NCBI GenBank assembly: GCA_958510875.1
Contig: OY294068.1
Span: forward strand, 36,188,297-36,252,296
From: Endomychus coccineus
Lineage: Eukaryota > Arthropoda > Insecta > Coleoptera > Endomychidae
DNA: 64,000 bases
Reading direction: 5' to 3'
Below the pieces are notes generated by a model that worked only from the letters and a program-made list of their open reading frames with translations, was not told the origin of the DNA and did not search any database. Numbering within the stretch: position 1 is the first letter of the stretch; every line of letters begins with the position of its first letter. A program made the position numbers and the translations under genes. Shown here piece after piece: positions 46,990 to 60,180 of this stretch.

Positions 46990-47620
46990 CGAATTTGTGG
47001 CCAAGGTATTGCTCGTATTGTTCATATTACAGGGTTTGAACGATCGAGATATCTATATCATTCTTCCCGTGACATGTGTGAAGCGATTTTCCTGGCAGAG
47101 CACTTCATCCAACTCATCTATGGTCAAAAGACGGTAACATTATTATTGTTGAAATCTAACCAGAATTTTTTCTCCAATTTAATTTCTAAATTTGAACCTG
47201 TTGGTTCGAAAATTATATTCTTTCTTAAAATTAATCATATCAACTCCAGTAATGAATTTATCAAGAATTAAAGTTTATTTAACATTTCAATTTTTCAGTA
47301 GAACTATATTAATTTTTACATACACAAATTGTAATTATCTCATCTAATTTTGCTCAAATTACCATTTCTTCAAGGAATATAATCAAATTGTTAAATTGAA
47401 ACTTGTCTTTATTTCTCTGAAATATCCATCAATATTTATCCATGTCGTGGTGCCAGGAGTTCTTGATTGTGGATTCTATCTTATATTTTTTATGCTGGAG
47501 TAGTTGGCGCTAAGGGTAATCCATTCAATCAAGAATCTAAGGACACGTTTCACTACGAGCCCTGAGTGTGTATTATCCTAGTGAGCTAGTTGGGGCATTA
47601 AACACGAAGGATCACTTAAA
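46990..47620 (+). repeat. Dispersed repeat, LTR/PBS-like, copy 2
   Basis: Partner of 25780-26350: TTCTTGATTGTGG near 47460, AGTTGGCGCTAAGG near 47504, CACGTTTCACTACGAG near 47545 and GAGCTAGTTGGGGC near 47582. TTGGCGC again marks a possible LTR/primer-site junction. Confidence 0.4.
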
Positions 47621-48936
47621 ACCTTGCTGTGGCAATACACTACAGATGCATACAAAACCTAACAAGTTTTAGCACTGTTAATTATCAGTCATACCATAAT
47701 CATTAGTGCACCATTCTTCTGTGATCTTAAGGTCTTTCTTTAGGATGTCGTATGGATGATCTCAAATTTTTCTTTAGCGATTTAGTATATGTCATCTGTA
47801 TATCCTCAGCAGCGAATTCTTATGAGAGTTGAGGCCTGTAGAAAATTTAGATCAGTTGCAACCGTTGCGGATATCCCCTTTTCATGATTGTTTTTTCACT
47901 GACCCCCATATGTCTCAGCTCTTCTATTTCGCCGCATTTCCCTCATCCTTGGGCGAGGGAAGATTTCATGGTTTTGTATGACGCGTTGTCAAATCCTCAT
48001 TCGATGACAAAGGCGCTCTCGTAATCGAAGGCTTTCGTTCCTATTCTAGCGCCTCCTTCAACTCCCCACCCGCTGAAATATTGCTGTTTCGTTTGATCTC
48101 TCCATTCCATATGTGTGGATTGGAGAGTGGAGGAGGGGTTCCTCTGCTACTGCCATGTTTCTGATGAAATTATATACAATTTTTTCTTGGAGGTTTTAAC
48201 ATGAAACATGTTATTTATTCATTTTGGATTCTATCTCATAAATAATTTTATTGTTCAAGAAATATTTTTAACCCCTTTTGCGATTCAAGTTGGTGAGAGA
48301 GAACTTTATTTCTAGAGAAACACATCTCTTTATGTAGCAATAATTTTGTACCATCACATTCATCCTCAGTATCGCTAATTAGGGCATTCCAAATGAAAAT
48401 ACTTACCTAACGTCTTATAAATCAATAACAACCTCAAAGCACGCTTATTGGGGTTATAAGTTACAGGCAAATTAATTATTTCTGAGTTCAGAGTCCTCAT
48501 ATTTGAGAGTTATTGAAACTAATTTGGATTGAGTCCTGATGTTGACAACTTGTACAGAAATAACTGTTGTGGATCAGGAATACGATCTTACAGTCCATTA
48601 TTCTCAACAAATTGAAATAACTACATCAACAACCTAATTGACAATGCTACAATACTGGCGCAATACCAATATGGAATGAGTCGAATATATTGAAATCGTT
48701 ACATTGTGAATAATGCATTTTCTCATATTACATACTCGATAACCATGTATATTAATGTTTCAGCTCTCATCAGATTCTCAATTATTGATCATTTATTCAT
48801 GAGTTATATAGGGTTATATAAGCTGCATTGCTTTGTAGAAATGGATGATATTGATGTGATTTTAATCTGTTTTCTATATCTAAACTGTAGCCATAGAAAT
48901 GTTGGGAATTTTTGAACTGAGAGTTCAATGTTTTCT
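47621..48936. other. Unassigned DNA
   Basis: No domain recognised. A GC-richer patch at 47880-48150 may be a decayed coding relic of unknown type. Confidence 0.45.
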
Positions 48937-49810
48937 TAGTTAGTTAGTTAGTTTAGTTAGTTGATTTTTCTTGCTCATATACAATATAAATACAGAAAAA
49001 TATATGGAAGGATACCTCAAAGAGGTGTAGAGCACGTCAAGTTAAAGTTTTATATAAATAAGAATTACAATACATTTGTCATCGTAAATAAAAATAACAG
49101 TGGGTAAATAGATTAAAATGTGTATAGGTCCAGTACATTAAAATGCAAACGATACATACAGATATGACTGGAGTGACTTAGAATACTTAGAAATAGGTAT
49201 AGCTCAAATATTTTTGTATGTAGAATATTCATTCAGTGAGTTGTAGGGTCGGTTTACAAGTGAAGGTTTCAAATTGTTCTTGAGATGATTTAATGGAAAT
49301 TTTTTCAATGATTGAGGAATTTTATTATAAATTTTTATTATGTTATATTGCAAATTTTTCTGGAGATTTGTATAATTAAGTTTATTGCAGATGTAGTTAT
49401 TTTTTGTTTTTGTATTATGATCATGATTGTTGGCCTGTTCCTGGAATAGATGCTGGTATTGATGAGTGACTGCTTCATAGATGTATAGACCTGATAAAGT
49501 AAGTATATCATTTCCTATAAATATTTCTTTGCAACTTGTTCTCTGAGACTGGTTGAAGATGCCTCTAAGATATCTTTTTTGGGTGCGGAACGCTTGCTCT
49601 ACATCACTTGAATTACCCTGAAAAATTATCCCATATCGTTGTGTTGACTGCACAAACGCATGATCAGCAGTTAACGCTGCCTCAGTGCTCACTAAGTCTG
49701 AAATCTCTTTTATGGCAAAACAATATCCTGATAGCGTTCTCACTACTTCATTCACTTGTTCATACCAATCTAATCGTGAATCAATAATTATACCTAAAAA
49801 ACATAATTAG
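48937..49810 (-). mobile_element. LINE C-terminal fragment with (CTAA)n tail
   Basis: The minus-strand 183-codon frame (49755-49204) reads MNEVVRTLSGYCFAIKEIS, AALTADHAFVQSTQRYGII, FQGNSSDVEQAFRTQKRY and SCKEIFIGNDILTLSGLYIY, ending KIYNKIPQSLKKFPLN. This is the post-catalytic RT region of jockey-like LINEs. Upstream, FLGIIIDSRLDWYEQ (about 49800) extends it in the same frame. The 3' UTR ends in TTAG/CTAA units at 48937-48963. Truncated at about 49810, just after the RT YADD region. The surviving frame is open, so the copy is fairly young. Confidence 0.8.
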
Positions 49811-50999
49811 TTCCGGATAGCTGTTTCGTCCTCTGGGGCTCATAAGCCTAACGAGTGAAGCTGTAGTGTCACCGAGAGATCTATACAACCTTTGTGATTC
49901 GGATTGTGTCGTGAATCAATTTGTGAGCTGTATTTGGTTGATTTAGGTTGATTAGTAAAATGCAATGTACGCATATACAGCATTAAATGCGCCATTCTTA
50001 ACAATACATGTCAGAGTTCTCTTAATTCCGATATGCATAGAGGAATTATGAACTAGTGTTCATCAAGCAATAATGAACTAGTGTTCATATTTCAGGCATA
50101 CAAATATTATAATGGCTATTGGGCCCAACATATTGATTTCAGACTAGTAATTGTTCGATGATTGACTTTTATATTGTTTTGTATCGTCCTCTGGCTCACA
50201 TTAATACGTGACTCAATTCACTCGAGTTCTACGACCCTAACTTAGAAACTGCGATCATTACTTCAACACCAATCTCCCTCCTCCCAGCAACTTTATTTAC
50301 ATCAGGTTCAAAATGTATTCTTATCAAAGCTTATGGATAATATGCTATCTAACTCACAAATGTGAGAGATGTCAAACATATCCAAATAGTCAAAGAAGTT
50401 TTTAGATCTAACCGCATTCATGGAACGACTGAATTATATTTTAGCGCCATTATAATCAAATTTAATTGTGCAGAAGTTAATAATTCACACACATATTTCA
50501 GTAAGTTTGATGCATTGTTACTGATATGAATGATACTCAACAAAGTGGAAATTTCTGTTCTACATGCTTGATATTAATATATCTAATCAGTGGTTTATTG
50601 TTTCGTGCTTGCATTAAACTCGCAATTGTAGATAATTATTATGAATCTATGTCACTTGGCAATTACTATTATCAATATTTATAGCTGTCAATGGAGATGT
50701 ACATAGCTTTGATTATGCTCTGTGTTCATTATCATGATTAGTCGAATTCGCATCTCTCTGTACAATATCATATTATGTTAACATCCATATTTTCAAAAGA
50801 CCTGCCAAATAGATTATAGGGTTGTATCAGTGAACAGAAAGGATTAGGTTTATAATCAAAAATGTCTCGTATGTTTGTTGCTCGAATATAACACACTAGC
50901 TGTTTTCGGTGGCTTTTTTCGCAGAAACACCTAGTAACATGGCTCTCACTTTCTATCTACTCTATGAAACTCTAATTAAGAGATTTAATTATTCCTGTT
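49811..50999. other. Unassigned DNA
   Basis: No gene. A 13 bp motif AACTAGTGTTCAT occurs twice near 50050-50095. Confidence 0.5.
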
Positions 51000-51700
51000 C
51001 ATCAATCTGTTCATTTATTTATTATTGCCTTTATTTTACAAAACCATGTTAGGTTTGAAAGCCAGAACGAGTGTAAAAATTATCATTGACACTCACCCTT
51101 TTATTGCTCCAGATACCTATAGATTTAAGACACTCGAAGGTGAATGGGAGGGTAAACGCTATCATTAATTAGAGAAACTCATACTCAACAACAATGTAAT
51201 ATTTGATAAAACCGCAATCGAATGATAAAGATAATAAAAGAATGATTTCGACAAAAGATGATGAAATAATATTATAATTACATATATGAATAAAATAATG
51301 GTAAAACCTAAATTCAAATGAAATTACCTAGAGAATCTGGATTAACAAAAAGAAAGAAATGAGACTGAGGTTGATGAAATGATACCCTAACCAGAATGAA
51401 TCTAGGAGATCGAAACCAAATGAACTGATATCAATGTATTATTAAATTGATAGTAGCAAATATTTATTGAAAATCTGAAACAACTCTGTTTCAGCGAAAC
51501 CACGTTTCTTACCAAAAACACAAACGATTAAATTAAATCAATTGGAAATGACAAAGGGCCACTTGATTTCCTAGGAGACTTATTCAAGTTACAAAATATA
51601 ACTGAAGGTTTTTGGTCTTTCTGATGTTATTTATAATGCGTCCTTTTTCACAAATACCAATCTACAATTAGGAGAAGGATCCCCCAATTTGACTCATAGT
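51000..51700 (+). repeat. Dispersed repeat F, copy 1
   Basis: Co-linear with 61840-62510 at about 70% by eye: ATCATTGACACTCACCC, GGTGAATGGGAGGGTAAACGC, CTAGGAGATCGAAACC, GATTGAAAATCT-like blocks and GCGTCCTTTTTC. No coding potential. It could be an LTR or a large non-coding element. Confidence 0.6.
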
Positions 51701-53965
51701 GATCAGGATTTTTGTTTTGTACGAATGATACGTCTAGTAAATTTGGCAGGAAGATTGGACCTGTGGAGTGCAATAAAAATATTTTGTTCTTAGTTTGTTC
51801 GATTTTTTTTTAGTACTTTGACTGCAGAGAGAGGAACCTATAATGTTCGCAGAATATCATGTGAGCCAGCGGTAAAATGTTGATAGAACAGGTAGGCATT
51901 CGACATTTTCTTGAAAGTTTGGAGGTTATAGCGAAAAACCTCACTAGGTAAAGAGTTTCACGACTTCGCTGATGTAGCTTACTTTAGATCTTGGTAACCG
52001 GGATTTCACAGCCGTAATTGTTTGTCGTTCGACTTATCTGGCAGAGGTGTGGCAAGGGATCGAAAACAGCATTTTGATATCTCAAATTTCACCTATTTTC
52101 TATATTCTTTCATGAACATTTGGAGAAGTACTTCACAAGATACGACTTCCTACTTCCAATAAGGCGACACTGCCGGAACCAACACAAAAACCTGCATATC
52201 CACAAGGACTAGTTCTGATAACTTCAAAGAAGAAATTATCAAACATCTCATTTGATACCCATCTGAAGATTATGACCAATTTTATGATGACGATAACTGA
52301 GTTGAAGAAGATTAAGTTAATGGGTCGATGTTCTTTCGTATCAGTATTTTTTATCACTGTCTCCGTATTTTTAATGAAGGTAATGAGAGAAATGTTCGGA
52401 CGTAGATATGCATAGCTGGACCAAGCGCCAAATTAGATTTCTTGGATTTATAGTCTCATTTGACTGCCAAAAATGTTATATATCTAGGAAAAAAATCGTG
52501 GAAGGCTATAAATCTGCATTTAGGAACTAAGCGTCAAACAATTTGAGTCACTAGTTACAATCTGCATAACAAAACCAAACACCAATACATTTTGCATTAT
52601 TTTGAGTGTGGAATCTGAATAAAATATATGACTTGAATTAATGCAACAATGGAGCATCCCTGTGGACATAAAGCTGGCTGGACTTACCGAACGAGTAGGT
52701 GAAGAACTCTCCTTTTCTCTTGAAGTAATTAGTTTTTGACAGACCATTGAAGCGGGCGCAACCCCACGCACAAAGCCTGGAAAAAATATATTTAATTTAG
52801 AATATCAGGGCAAAACCCCGCCCAAACGTTACAAAAACGACCTAAAGGAATCTGATTGGGCGCGTGACAGCTCTCTAAAACCCCACGTGAATTTATCCTG
52901 ACTCAGGAAAAGTACCATTGGCCTTTTGCGGTGCTTACGTTAGCAAAGCATGATTCCTTGCTGGCCTAGAAATTAATGCTACAGGATAGAGGGCTTGAAT
53001 TACAGTTGCTAGACCTGTCTGGTAAATCGTGTTCAAGATATAATAATTTATGAAACTTCAGTTCGACTTATTCAAAGGACTCTAAAGTAATAATCCGTTG
53101 GATTATTACAATACTGCCGTGGATTTGCGAAAATTGGATCTGTATCTCAATAAATCGTTTTTCAATGGTATACAAGAGTTGATCTCATTTTTCCAGAACT
53201 GGAAGTTAGGCTATCAGTCAAGTTATGCATAAGTATGTCCAATTGTTTATTTTAGAAACAACATTCATGTGAACTTGAAACGTCACATTTTCTTTCCTTA
53301 CAGCCGTTTCATGATTCAATATGACATTAAGTCTTATTACACTTAGCGATGAATTTTCTGACATAATATGTAACATGGTCGACATATTCATGGTGTTTCT
53401 CAAATAACCGATTCAATGATTAAATTTGAGTCATCTGAGAAGGAAATTTTCACATCAGGTTTCAATACGCCGAAACTCGACTGAGTATAACACAAGTTTA
53501 AATGTAGAAGTCACTTCAACATTGATTCGAAATATGAGATAGGAGTTTACTTACTTCTCACTAGATGATGAACAATGTTATTCACTCACCTGATCACAAA
53601 TGAAGTCCTAGTTATAAATCGAATAATTTGTATGTGAACATATTCGTTAATTACTATCTGACAATATTAAGTACATTAATACATAGTTGGTTCGAACTGA
53701 TGAAATTAGAGTATTACAATTTTGTTTAAACTGCCAATTCACCTGAATTATTAATTATTCAATTGCCAATAAATATTATTGGTAAATTCTAAAACGGAAC
53801 GGATGAACCTCAATATTTTGCAGTAATGCAGATATGGGAATAGCATTCGAACAGCTAATGAACTGAAATGTTTGAAATATTTCGGTAATTTTATTTTTTT
53901 GCCTGAAGCTATCAGCTGTACCATATGAATTCTGGAAAAAAATTCCATTATAATAATCATATGTG
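51701..53965. other. Unassigned DNA
   Basis: Short frames without domains. A somewhat GC-richer stretch at 52800-53000 is unexplained. Confidence 0.45.
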
Positions 53966-54179
53966 AATTCTCGGAAGATAGGTCACACTAACACATATGC
54001 TTATTATTTCCGTCTTTACTACGTTTTGGTCTCACGACCATCGTCAGAAGATGTATCAATGTCTGAAACGTGATTTCTCAAAATTGTAATCATCACAAGG
54101 CGTCCTTATCGCACTAATTTCAATTAAAAATGTCCAGGTCGCCAAAACAAACAGAAACACGAGTAATCGAAATTGTAAA
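53966..54179 (-). mobile_element. Penelope-like element 3' end, copy 4
   Basis: Matches the last 200 bp or so of the 1105-2510 and 22688-23456 copies, including the ribozyme and the same 3' terminus (GAGAATT reading minus). Severely 5'-truncated; similarity stops at 54179. Confidence 0.8.
54012..54052 (-). ncRNA. Hammerhead ribozyme, G-to-A in the GAAA box
   Basis: The minus strand reads ATCTT, CTGACGA (a perfect CUGANGA core), GGTC-GTGA-GACC as stem II, AAAA instead of GAAA, then CGTAGTA and AAGACG. The lost G should reduce or abolish activity. Stem II is identical to that at 2431-2442. Confidence 0.7.
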
Positions 54180-56569
54180 GAGTTCTTAGATGCTAATCCT
54201 CAAATATTAGTTCGGAACGCAGTTAGATGTAATACCTTCTCATCGCGCTTAAACATCGCCAAGCATTCCTTTGAAGTTCTCATACGGTCGTGCAAAATAC
54301 TCTATTGAATACAACTTGATCTCATGAATAAGTAGTAACAACCCACCAGTGACGAAATAAGACCTTAGCAGAAGTGAAACTTCTTCACGAATGTGTCGAT
54401 ACTCTTTATTTTCAAACTCTCTGAAAAATTCTCCCTCACAGACTCAACGTTAAGTCACTCTTAGTTACTGGGCATAGCAACTACTCCCACCGACAATTAC
54501 TGGAGGAGATGCAGAGGAATCTACGAAGTCTATTGAATTTTTCCTCCAGAAAGATGAAGATTTTTGCAAATTCGTAATTTCCTCTACGGTCTTGAGTATT
54601 TGCTTATGCGGAGGAGTGTAGTCCCGCAGTTAGTGAGCAAGGGTGATCTGTAGAGTTTGACGCATTTCATCGTGCACTAGGCCATTTTTTTCGTAAGGTC
54701 ATCGATTTACCAGCGCTCAGTCATGAATCTTGTTATAATTCCTAAATTTTTCCTGCTCCACGCTATGTATTCCAAGCAAGAGATTTCCTTTGCTAAATGT
54801 GCCTCCGAAGATCTTGGACTATCTGTGTCCCGAAACAGACCTCCAGTTGTTCAGTACTTAAATTCCTGTTTTCTATTCTGATTCCCTGTAAAGTAGGCGA
54901 TCCCATATCGCAGAAGGGTGACGATCCTGTTAGGTGCGTTCTATCTCACTTGCATGAAAGGCGCTCGCCTATTAATTTCCCTCATTTCTCATATGCCCTG
55001 GGCCACAAAAGAAGGTGATTCTATTCCGAACCCCTTAGTTGTTCAGCTTGGTTTTGCAGTCAATAACAAAACTTGAACTGATGATTGTTCAGCTCAGCGC
55101 TTTTATTGCTGCTCGATTATAGGAAATGACGAATATGTCCTATTATCATCCGTTCATATTAATTTGTGCACAAATCTCAATTGCTTTTATGTCAAATCAG
55201 ATGTTGAAGGGCGAGTCTTGAATCAAATCTGACTGGATTACGGGCCTTACACCCCGGTTTCCTGATAACCTGATACAACAAACCTTTGAAATATTTGTCT
55301 TGCCGATTAGATTCCAGAGCTGGTCGGTTCAGTGATAGAATTACCACGACAGTAAAATGGAATATCTGTGGCTGCAAAAAATCGTCATGTTTTGAGATTT
55401 TCAAATGCTTATAGGAGGTAGCTGCTTTACAAGACATTCGGCTTTTCCAATATTCCAAAAAAGGAATAGCAGGGATGAACAGCTCGTTGAATTGGATTTT
55501 ATTGAACATTCAGTGGCAAAAACAAAGAAAATCTGTAGGTGCAAATATCTTGGAAATTTATCCAGTCTTAATTGAGAAATAGAGAGCCGAGGCGTCAGTA
55601 TATCCAGTTAATTCACATTAAAATTTAATTTTGAAATACTACAGACTCAACGTCAATTGAAATGATAATACGAGAGTATAGGTATAACCTAACTTGGAAT
55701 GCAATGAAGATTTACTATACCAAGCTTTAGGTTTAAATCCGAAAAGCGTTTGGTGAGGTACAGCGTGGTTAAGATATAACTAACGCACTAATAAATAAGC
55801 AGTCCACTTGTCCGCCATTCGTTGTTTTGTTATGGATGCAATGGAGTACATCACAAGAAACGGGTTGCAAATCATTAGAGAAGTTTGTTCTCCATTGTCC
55901 ATTGGCGTTATAATTTATGGCATCACCGATTCTACATTCGGTAGGAGATATTCCAAACTATCCTAAAATAGTAAATAAGAAATTGAGCAGAAATTCCTGC
56001 AACCACACGTTTGATTCTACATAGTGTTTACCTGGTTGCAAATTCCATAGCAGCAGGAAAATAATATATTTTCCGAGGGAAGTTAGGAAATAAACCACTA
56101 TATTTTGGAACCATAATTTGCATTCAAGCTAGAAAGGGAGGATTGCATTGTTATATGGAAAATTATGTTCATTGTAGCTCATCAACTTTGATTGTAGATC
56201 GCGTAGGGAAGATTTTTAAGAATTAAAAATGAGATCACACACAAAAACGTTAATGATAAATGCTGAGAATATTTCTAACAACATTTCTGTGCAACGAAAA
56301 ATATTAAGTGTTATCCCGTTTTTAATCTACTGCTGTTTAATTCTGTTACTTTAAACAATCCTTGTGTACTCCCAGGTCTGAATATTCTTCTTCTAGAAGA
56401 CAATATTATGCGAATTAAATTCCATTTGAAGCATACCGTCAGTAGCTTGAGATTTTCTTTCATCTTCGTGGTCAGATCAGCCAGTTGTACAGGCATATCC
56501 GGAAAAGGATTTAGTTTCCATATACGAGCATTGTCGGCATCAATATCCTTTTTTGATAAGTAACTTAAT
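54180..56569. other. Unassigned DNA, about 2.4 kb
   Basis: No recognised domain. 54480-55030 is GC-richer with frames of 70-100 codons and could be a decayed retroelement, but no motif confirms that. Confidence 0.45.
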
Positions 56570-57537
56570 ACCGGGACATCAAAAATTATCTTGGTCAAGG
56601 GTGGTCGTGGAATCAAAACGTGTGTCTTACTTTACGTTTGAAATAATTATGTCACTGTCACACCGACGTCATCAATAACATACAAATTTCATACCTATCT
56701 ATTTCAGTTGTAAAACAATAATGAACTACAAATTATGAGATAATTATGTGAGCTTTGAACCTTTTCAGAGGTCGTGATAACCACAATACGGGTCAAAAAC
56801 TGTTTTGAAATAGTTAATTTTCCGTAAATTGAATGACGTTCACGTGAGAAGCCCGTAGCACGCGAGTTAGAAAAGTGCAAACTGGTTGTACTTAATACGG
56901 CTTTACGACGACTTTTCGCGTGCTGTTTTCGCTCCATGTAGTTAGATTCAGTATCGGAATGTAACCGACGCCCCATCTTTTTTCGATAAATGTCCATTAA
57001 ATGGGAAAATTCAATTAAAACAGTTTGAGCTATTCTCAGATCTCAGCTACGCGCGTCTAACGTGCGACGTACCAAAGGAAATTTTCTCGCGACTAAAATA
57101 TACACGAAGCGGGTGAAAGCTAGCGGCCCATAGCCAAAAATACTTTATTACAACTGGCGCCGGTCGCACGGGGCAAGAAACGGCCCCAAATTAACAAGAC
57201 CGAGGTAAAATGTACAAACTCTAACTTACGCGCTGCGAGCTCCTCGAGGCATATGTCAAAATGATTTCGTTCGTAGCTAATCACATAGGACGTCTGGCTT
57301 TCATGCAATTATGTTTTTAGATAATTCGAACCTTCTAATTTCGATAGGCCACGTGAAAATCCCGGAGTCCAAAGCGCTAAATACTTCTGAGTGTTACAAT
57401 ATTCGTATAAAATTGCGAAATTTCGAACTTTTAGAAACTTCAAATTAATTATGACATAATTATTTCAAACGTAAAGTAAGACACACGTTTTAGATTCCAC
57501 AACCACCCTTGACCAAGATAATTTTTGATATCCCGGT
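56570..57537. repeat. Inverted repeat, 85 bp arms, around a CpG-rich core
   Basis: 56570-56654 is the inverted copy of 57452-57537 with two substitutions and one indel. The 800 bp core is unusually rich in CG dinucleotides, especially 56820-57310 (for example TACGCGCGTC, ACGTGCGACG, GGCGCCGGTCGC). One 97-codon minus frame (56997-56704, MDIYRKKMGRRLHSD) is unrecognised. It could be a DNA element with short TIRs. Confidence 0.65.
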
Positions 57538-57839
57538 AGTTTCACTTTCAATTCATGCAAACTCTGTATCATGCAAGGAATGTGAGAGCCTACTGCCGAC
57601 AATTGGTTCGTTGTACTTTCTTCTGATTGCAACGGATCTTTTTTTGTAAATGCTTCGACCACAAACGACGTTTCGCCAGGAATTCTTTGATTTTTTCTTG
57701 GCCGTCAGAATGTTTTCTACTCTTCCTTGGAGGTTTTTGTACGAAATATGTAGGTTCGGATTTACTCACATAGTTTCATTAGGGTCTTGAGGATCACCAG
57801 ATTTTTTTTACTTGTAAGAAAGTCGAAAAACACTGATGT

Positions 57840-58020
57840 AGATCATTTGGATAAAATTTCAATATAACATGAAGTATATTTTAACGTTTTTCATTAGCGG
57901 TTTCTAAATCATTGCCAATATATTTTCTGTTCCTACAATTATCTAGAGTGGACGCGAGTGTCCGAAAGCTATTATGCTGACAAAAGTGAGGGAAGTCATG
58001 TGATCTATCGATCACAGCCT
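57840..58020 (+). repeat. Dispersed repeat D, copy
   Basis: Similar to 31080-31290: ATTAGCGGTTTCTAAATCATT, TTTTCTGTTCCTACAAT, CGAGTGTCCGAAAGCT and GATCTATCGATCACA in the same order. Confidence 0.55.
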
Positions 58021-58129
58021 CTTTTTATTTTAACAATATTTAGAGTAATACGGGTTAATATTACTTCAAAAATGTATCATTGAATCAAAAGAGAAACAAT
58101 TGAAGCGCTGAAGTGCATTGTAGGTACCA

Positions 58130-58420
58130 TCGGCAGTAACTCGCTGTAGCTCATACATTTCTCTTCAAGAAAGGAGAACGATCCGATGCTGGTGATTATA
58201 AACCTATATCAGTCATTTCTGATTTAGACAAAGTATTGGAAAAAATAGTGAACAATGTTAAAGAATTTATTGAAAAAATTCGTTTCTGTCAGAATGTCAA
58301 TATGGCTTCAGGAAAAATGAAAACGCTCAAAATGCCATAGCTCAAACATGTGAATTTGATATCTTGGATCATCCTTGGTTTTTACTGGAGAAATTGTAAA
58401 CAATAAAGATATCATAGCTG
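58130..58420 (+). mobile_element. LINE RT fragment
   Basis: The plus strand reads FKKGERSDAGDYKPISVISD and LDKVLEKIVNNVKEFIEKI, then, after a shift, SECQYGFRKNENAQNAIAQ. These are RT fingers and the QYGFR box of a CR1/jockey-like LINE, close in style to 28888-29145. Only about 90 codons survive. Confidence 0.65.
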
Positions 58421-59799
58421 CCACTCATTAGATCGATAGTGGAGAATAAATTCGTTCATGTAAGAATTCAAACAGGAGCAAAGTTGTTTTGTTTTGAATA
58501 ATTTCCATTGGTACATTCTTGTATTTGCATGCTATTCCTGGAATCTGATTCTCGAAATATTATCCTGCTTTAGCTTCTTCGTGTTTGTTTCTATTCAACA
58601 TCCGGATCATTCACATTCCAGAATGAGCAAATTTCACCTTCGTGTTATCTTGAATTACTAGTATTGGTTTCTAGAATTATTCAGATGAAATATTACATTA
58701 CATTATCCTATAGGAGCCTTTAGTTCCTGCGGATAGTTACACACTAGATATTTCCATGATATTTTGACAAACTTTTTTGACAAAGTTGAATTTCTTTGTT
58801 TAATCATTAACATATTGGCCGATTGAGTAAATCATACAACTGTGCGAACATCCCGAAATGTTTCCTGTATTCAGTTCGTTTCAAAATATGATCACGAATA
58901 TGTTTAATCGTCATAAGTGTAGGACGTTTCTTCAGAGATTGAAAGATTGAAAATACGATGTCGGTAAACACCCGATTCATATCCATGTCGTCTAGCTCAG
59001 TTGGAGCTAACTCAATCTCTTAGCGGTTGTTTGACTTTACAGGCATCACTTTACCCGCGGATAGAGTTCCGAACAACTAGATGAAAGTTACTTTACAACT
59101 TTCCGTCCCTAAAGATCGCAAAACCAATCGAATACGAGAAAGAATGGCATTGCTCATTGAAACTCTTTTCGAAATGCGGAACTTCATTGCCACTACAACC
59201 TGCCTGAAAACTAAAATAGAATTTAGTTAATCTGTTTGCAAGTCAGAACTCTATTATTTCTACATTAATCCGAAGCAGAGTTTTCAGATCATGTACAATA
59301 TGGCAACTGTTTTATATCGTCTAGAAATATGTATCATTTGTTTCCATTCAATTCCAAAAGCCGACTGGTTTCTCCCATTTCCTTAAAACTAATCAACCGA
59401 TGGAACGAAATTATAAAAAAACTTGATTTCAGCATATTTTCTCGCTACAGACGGTTGTCTTCTCGTTGATAAAAACGTTCATGTTTCGAGTATATGACAT
59501 TGTATTTTTGAAAGATTTCATTCATTAATTTACTCGTCAGTATGTTTAGGATAAATCCTGAAATAAAATATTCAACTCGTTCAAATTGAGCTAGAGCTTT
59601 GTCCGGGGATAGTGCAATTTAGTATATCTAAGAACGTTCCAAATCTAATATGGAAGAGTTTGTAGATTCATGGAAGTAGAATACGATAAGCTGAATGCCA
59701 TCATTCTAAACTCGATTCGAGTGATACCCAAACAGAGCTGATTACTTTTTTTTTCACAACTCTCCCGATATGATTATCAAATTTTGATGAGTAGAAGCC
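58421..59799. other. Unassigned DNA
   Basis: No gene or defined repeat seen. Confidence 0.5.
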
Positions 59800-60180
59800 C
59801 TAAGCCCCAAGCTCAATGTGAACTACATGTCGTATTTGATATCTTCATCAGTATAGGCTTACAGTTGGAACATATATAAGTCCAAGGCAATGATATGATT
59901 GGGTTCATTGATGGAATCCCCTTGAGTTTGAGCTCATTAATATCTTTGCAAATTCCAAATTTGTCGAAATCAGAAAATTTATTGTTATTGACTGGATGAA
60001 TTTTAAGCTTGTTCTTGCATCTAAGAGCGAGTTTTATTGGGAATATAGAAAACAAATTACGGAATTTATTGATTACAGCAGGATAAGGAAATCTTACGAA
60101 TTTCATTGAATTATTTGAGTAGTAATGGCTCTAATTTGGTTAGTTGATTGTGTTCCATTTTCCATTTTTGGTCAGAAATT
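59800..60180 (-). mobile_element. Second-family Penelope-like element fragment, copy 2
   Basis: Minus frame 60106-59813 reads RFPYPAVINKFRNLFSIFPI, KLALRCKNKLKIHPVNN and FDKFGICKD. It aligns with RCENKLKNCLGNSND and KSGIYKID of the copy at 29430-30030, and DNA similarity continues to 60170. This is the region just before and into the GIY-YIG domain; the nuclease itself has decayed. Confidence 0.6.

Noticed and set aside
24310..47620. Single 23 kb LTR retrotransposon between the two LTR-like repeats
   Set aside because: The interior contains unrelated PLE, LINE, hAT, THAP and Crypton pieces and no gag-pol; the repeats are too diverged.
48937..48963. Interstitial telomere repeat
   Set aside because: The unit is TTAG, not TTAGG, and it sits exactly at a LINE 3' end.
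50040..50100. AACTAGTGTTCAT direct repeat
   Set aside because: Two 13 bp copies about 30 bp apart only; no structure around them.
56311..56616. 101-codon minus frame (MIPRPPLTKIIFDV...)
   Set aside because: Overlaps one arm of the inverted repeat and has no recognisable domain or support.
58985..59075. tRNA-like TAGCTCAGTTGG at 58995
   Set aside because: A perfect A-box, but no B-box or cloverleaf follows at the right distance.
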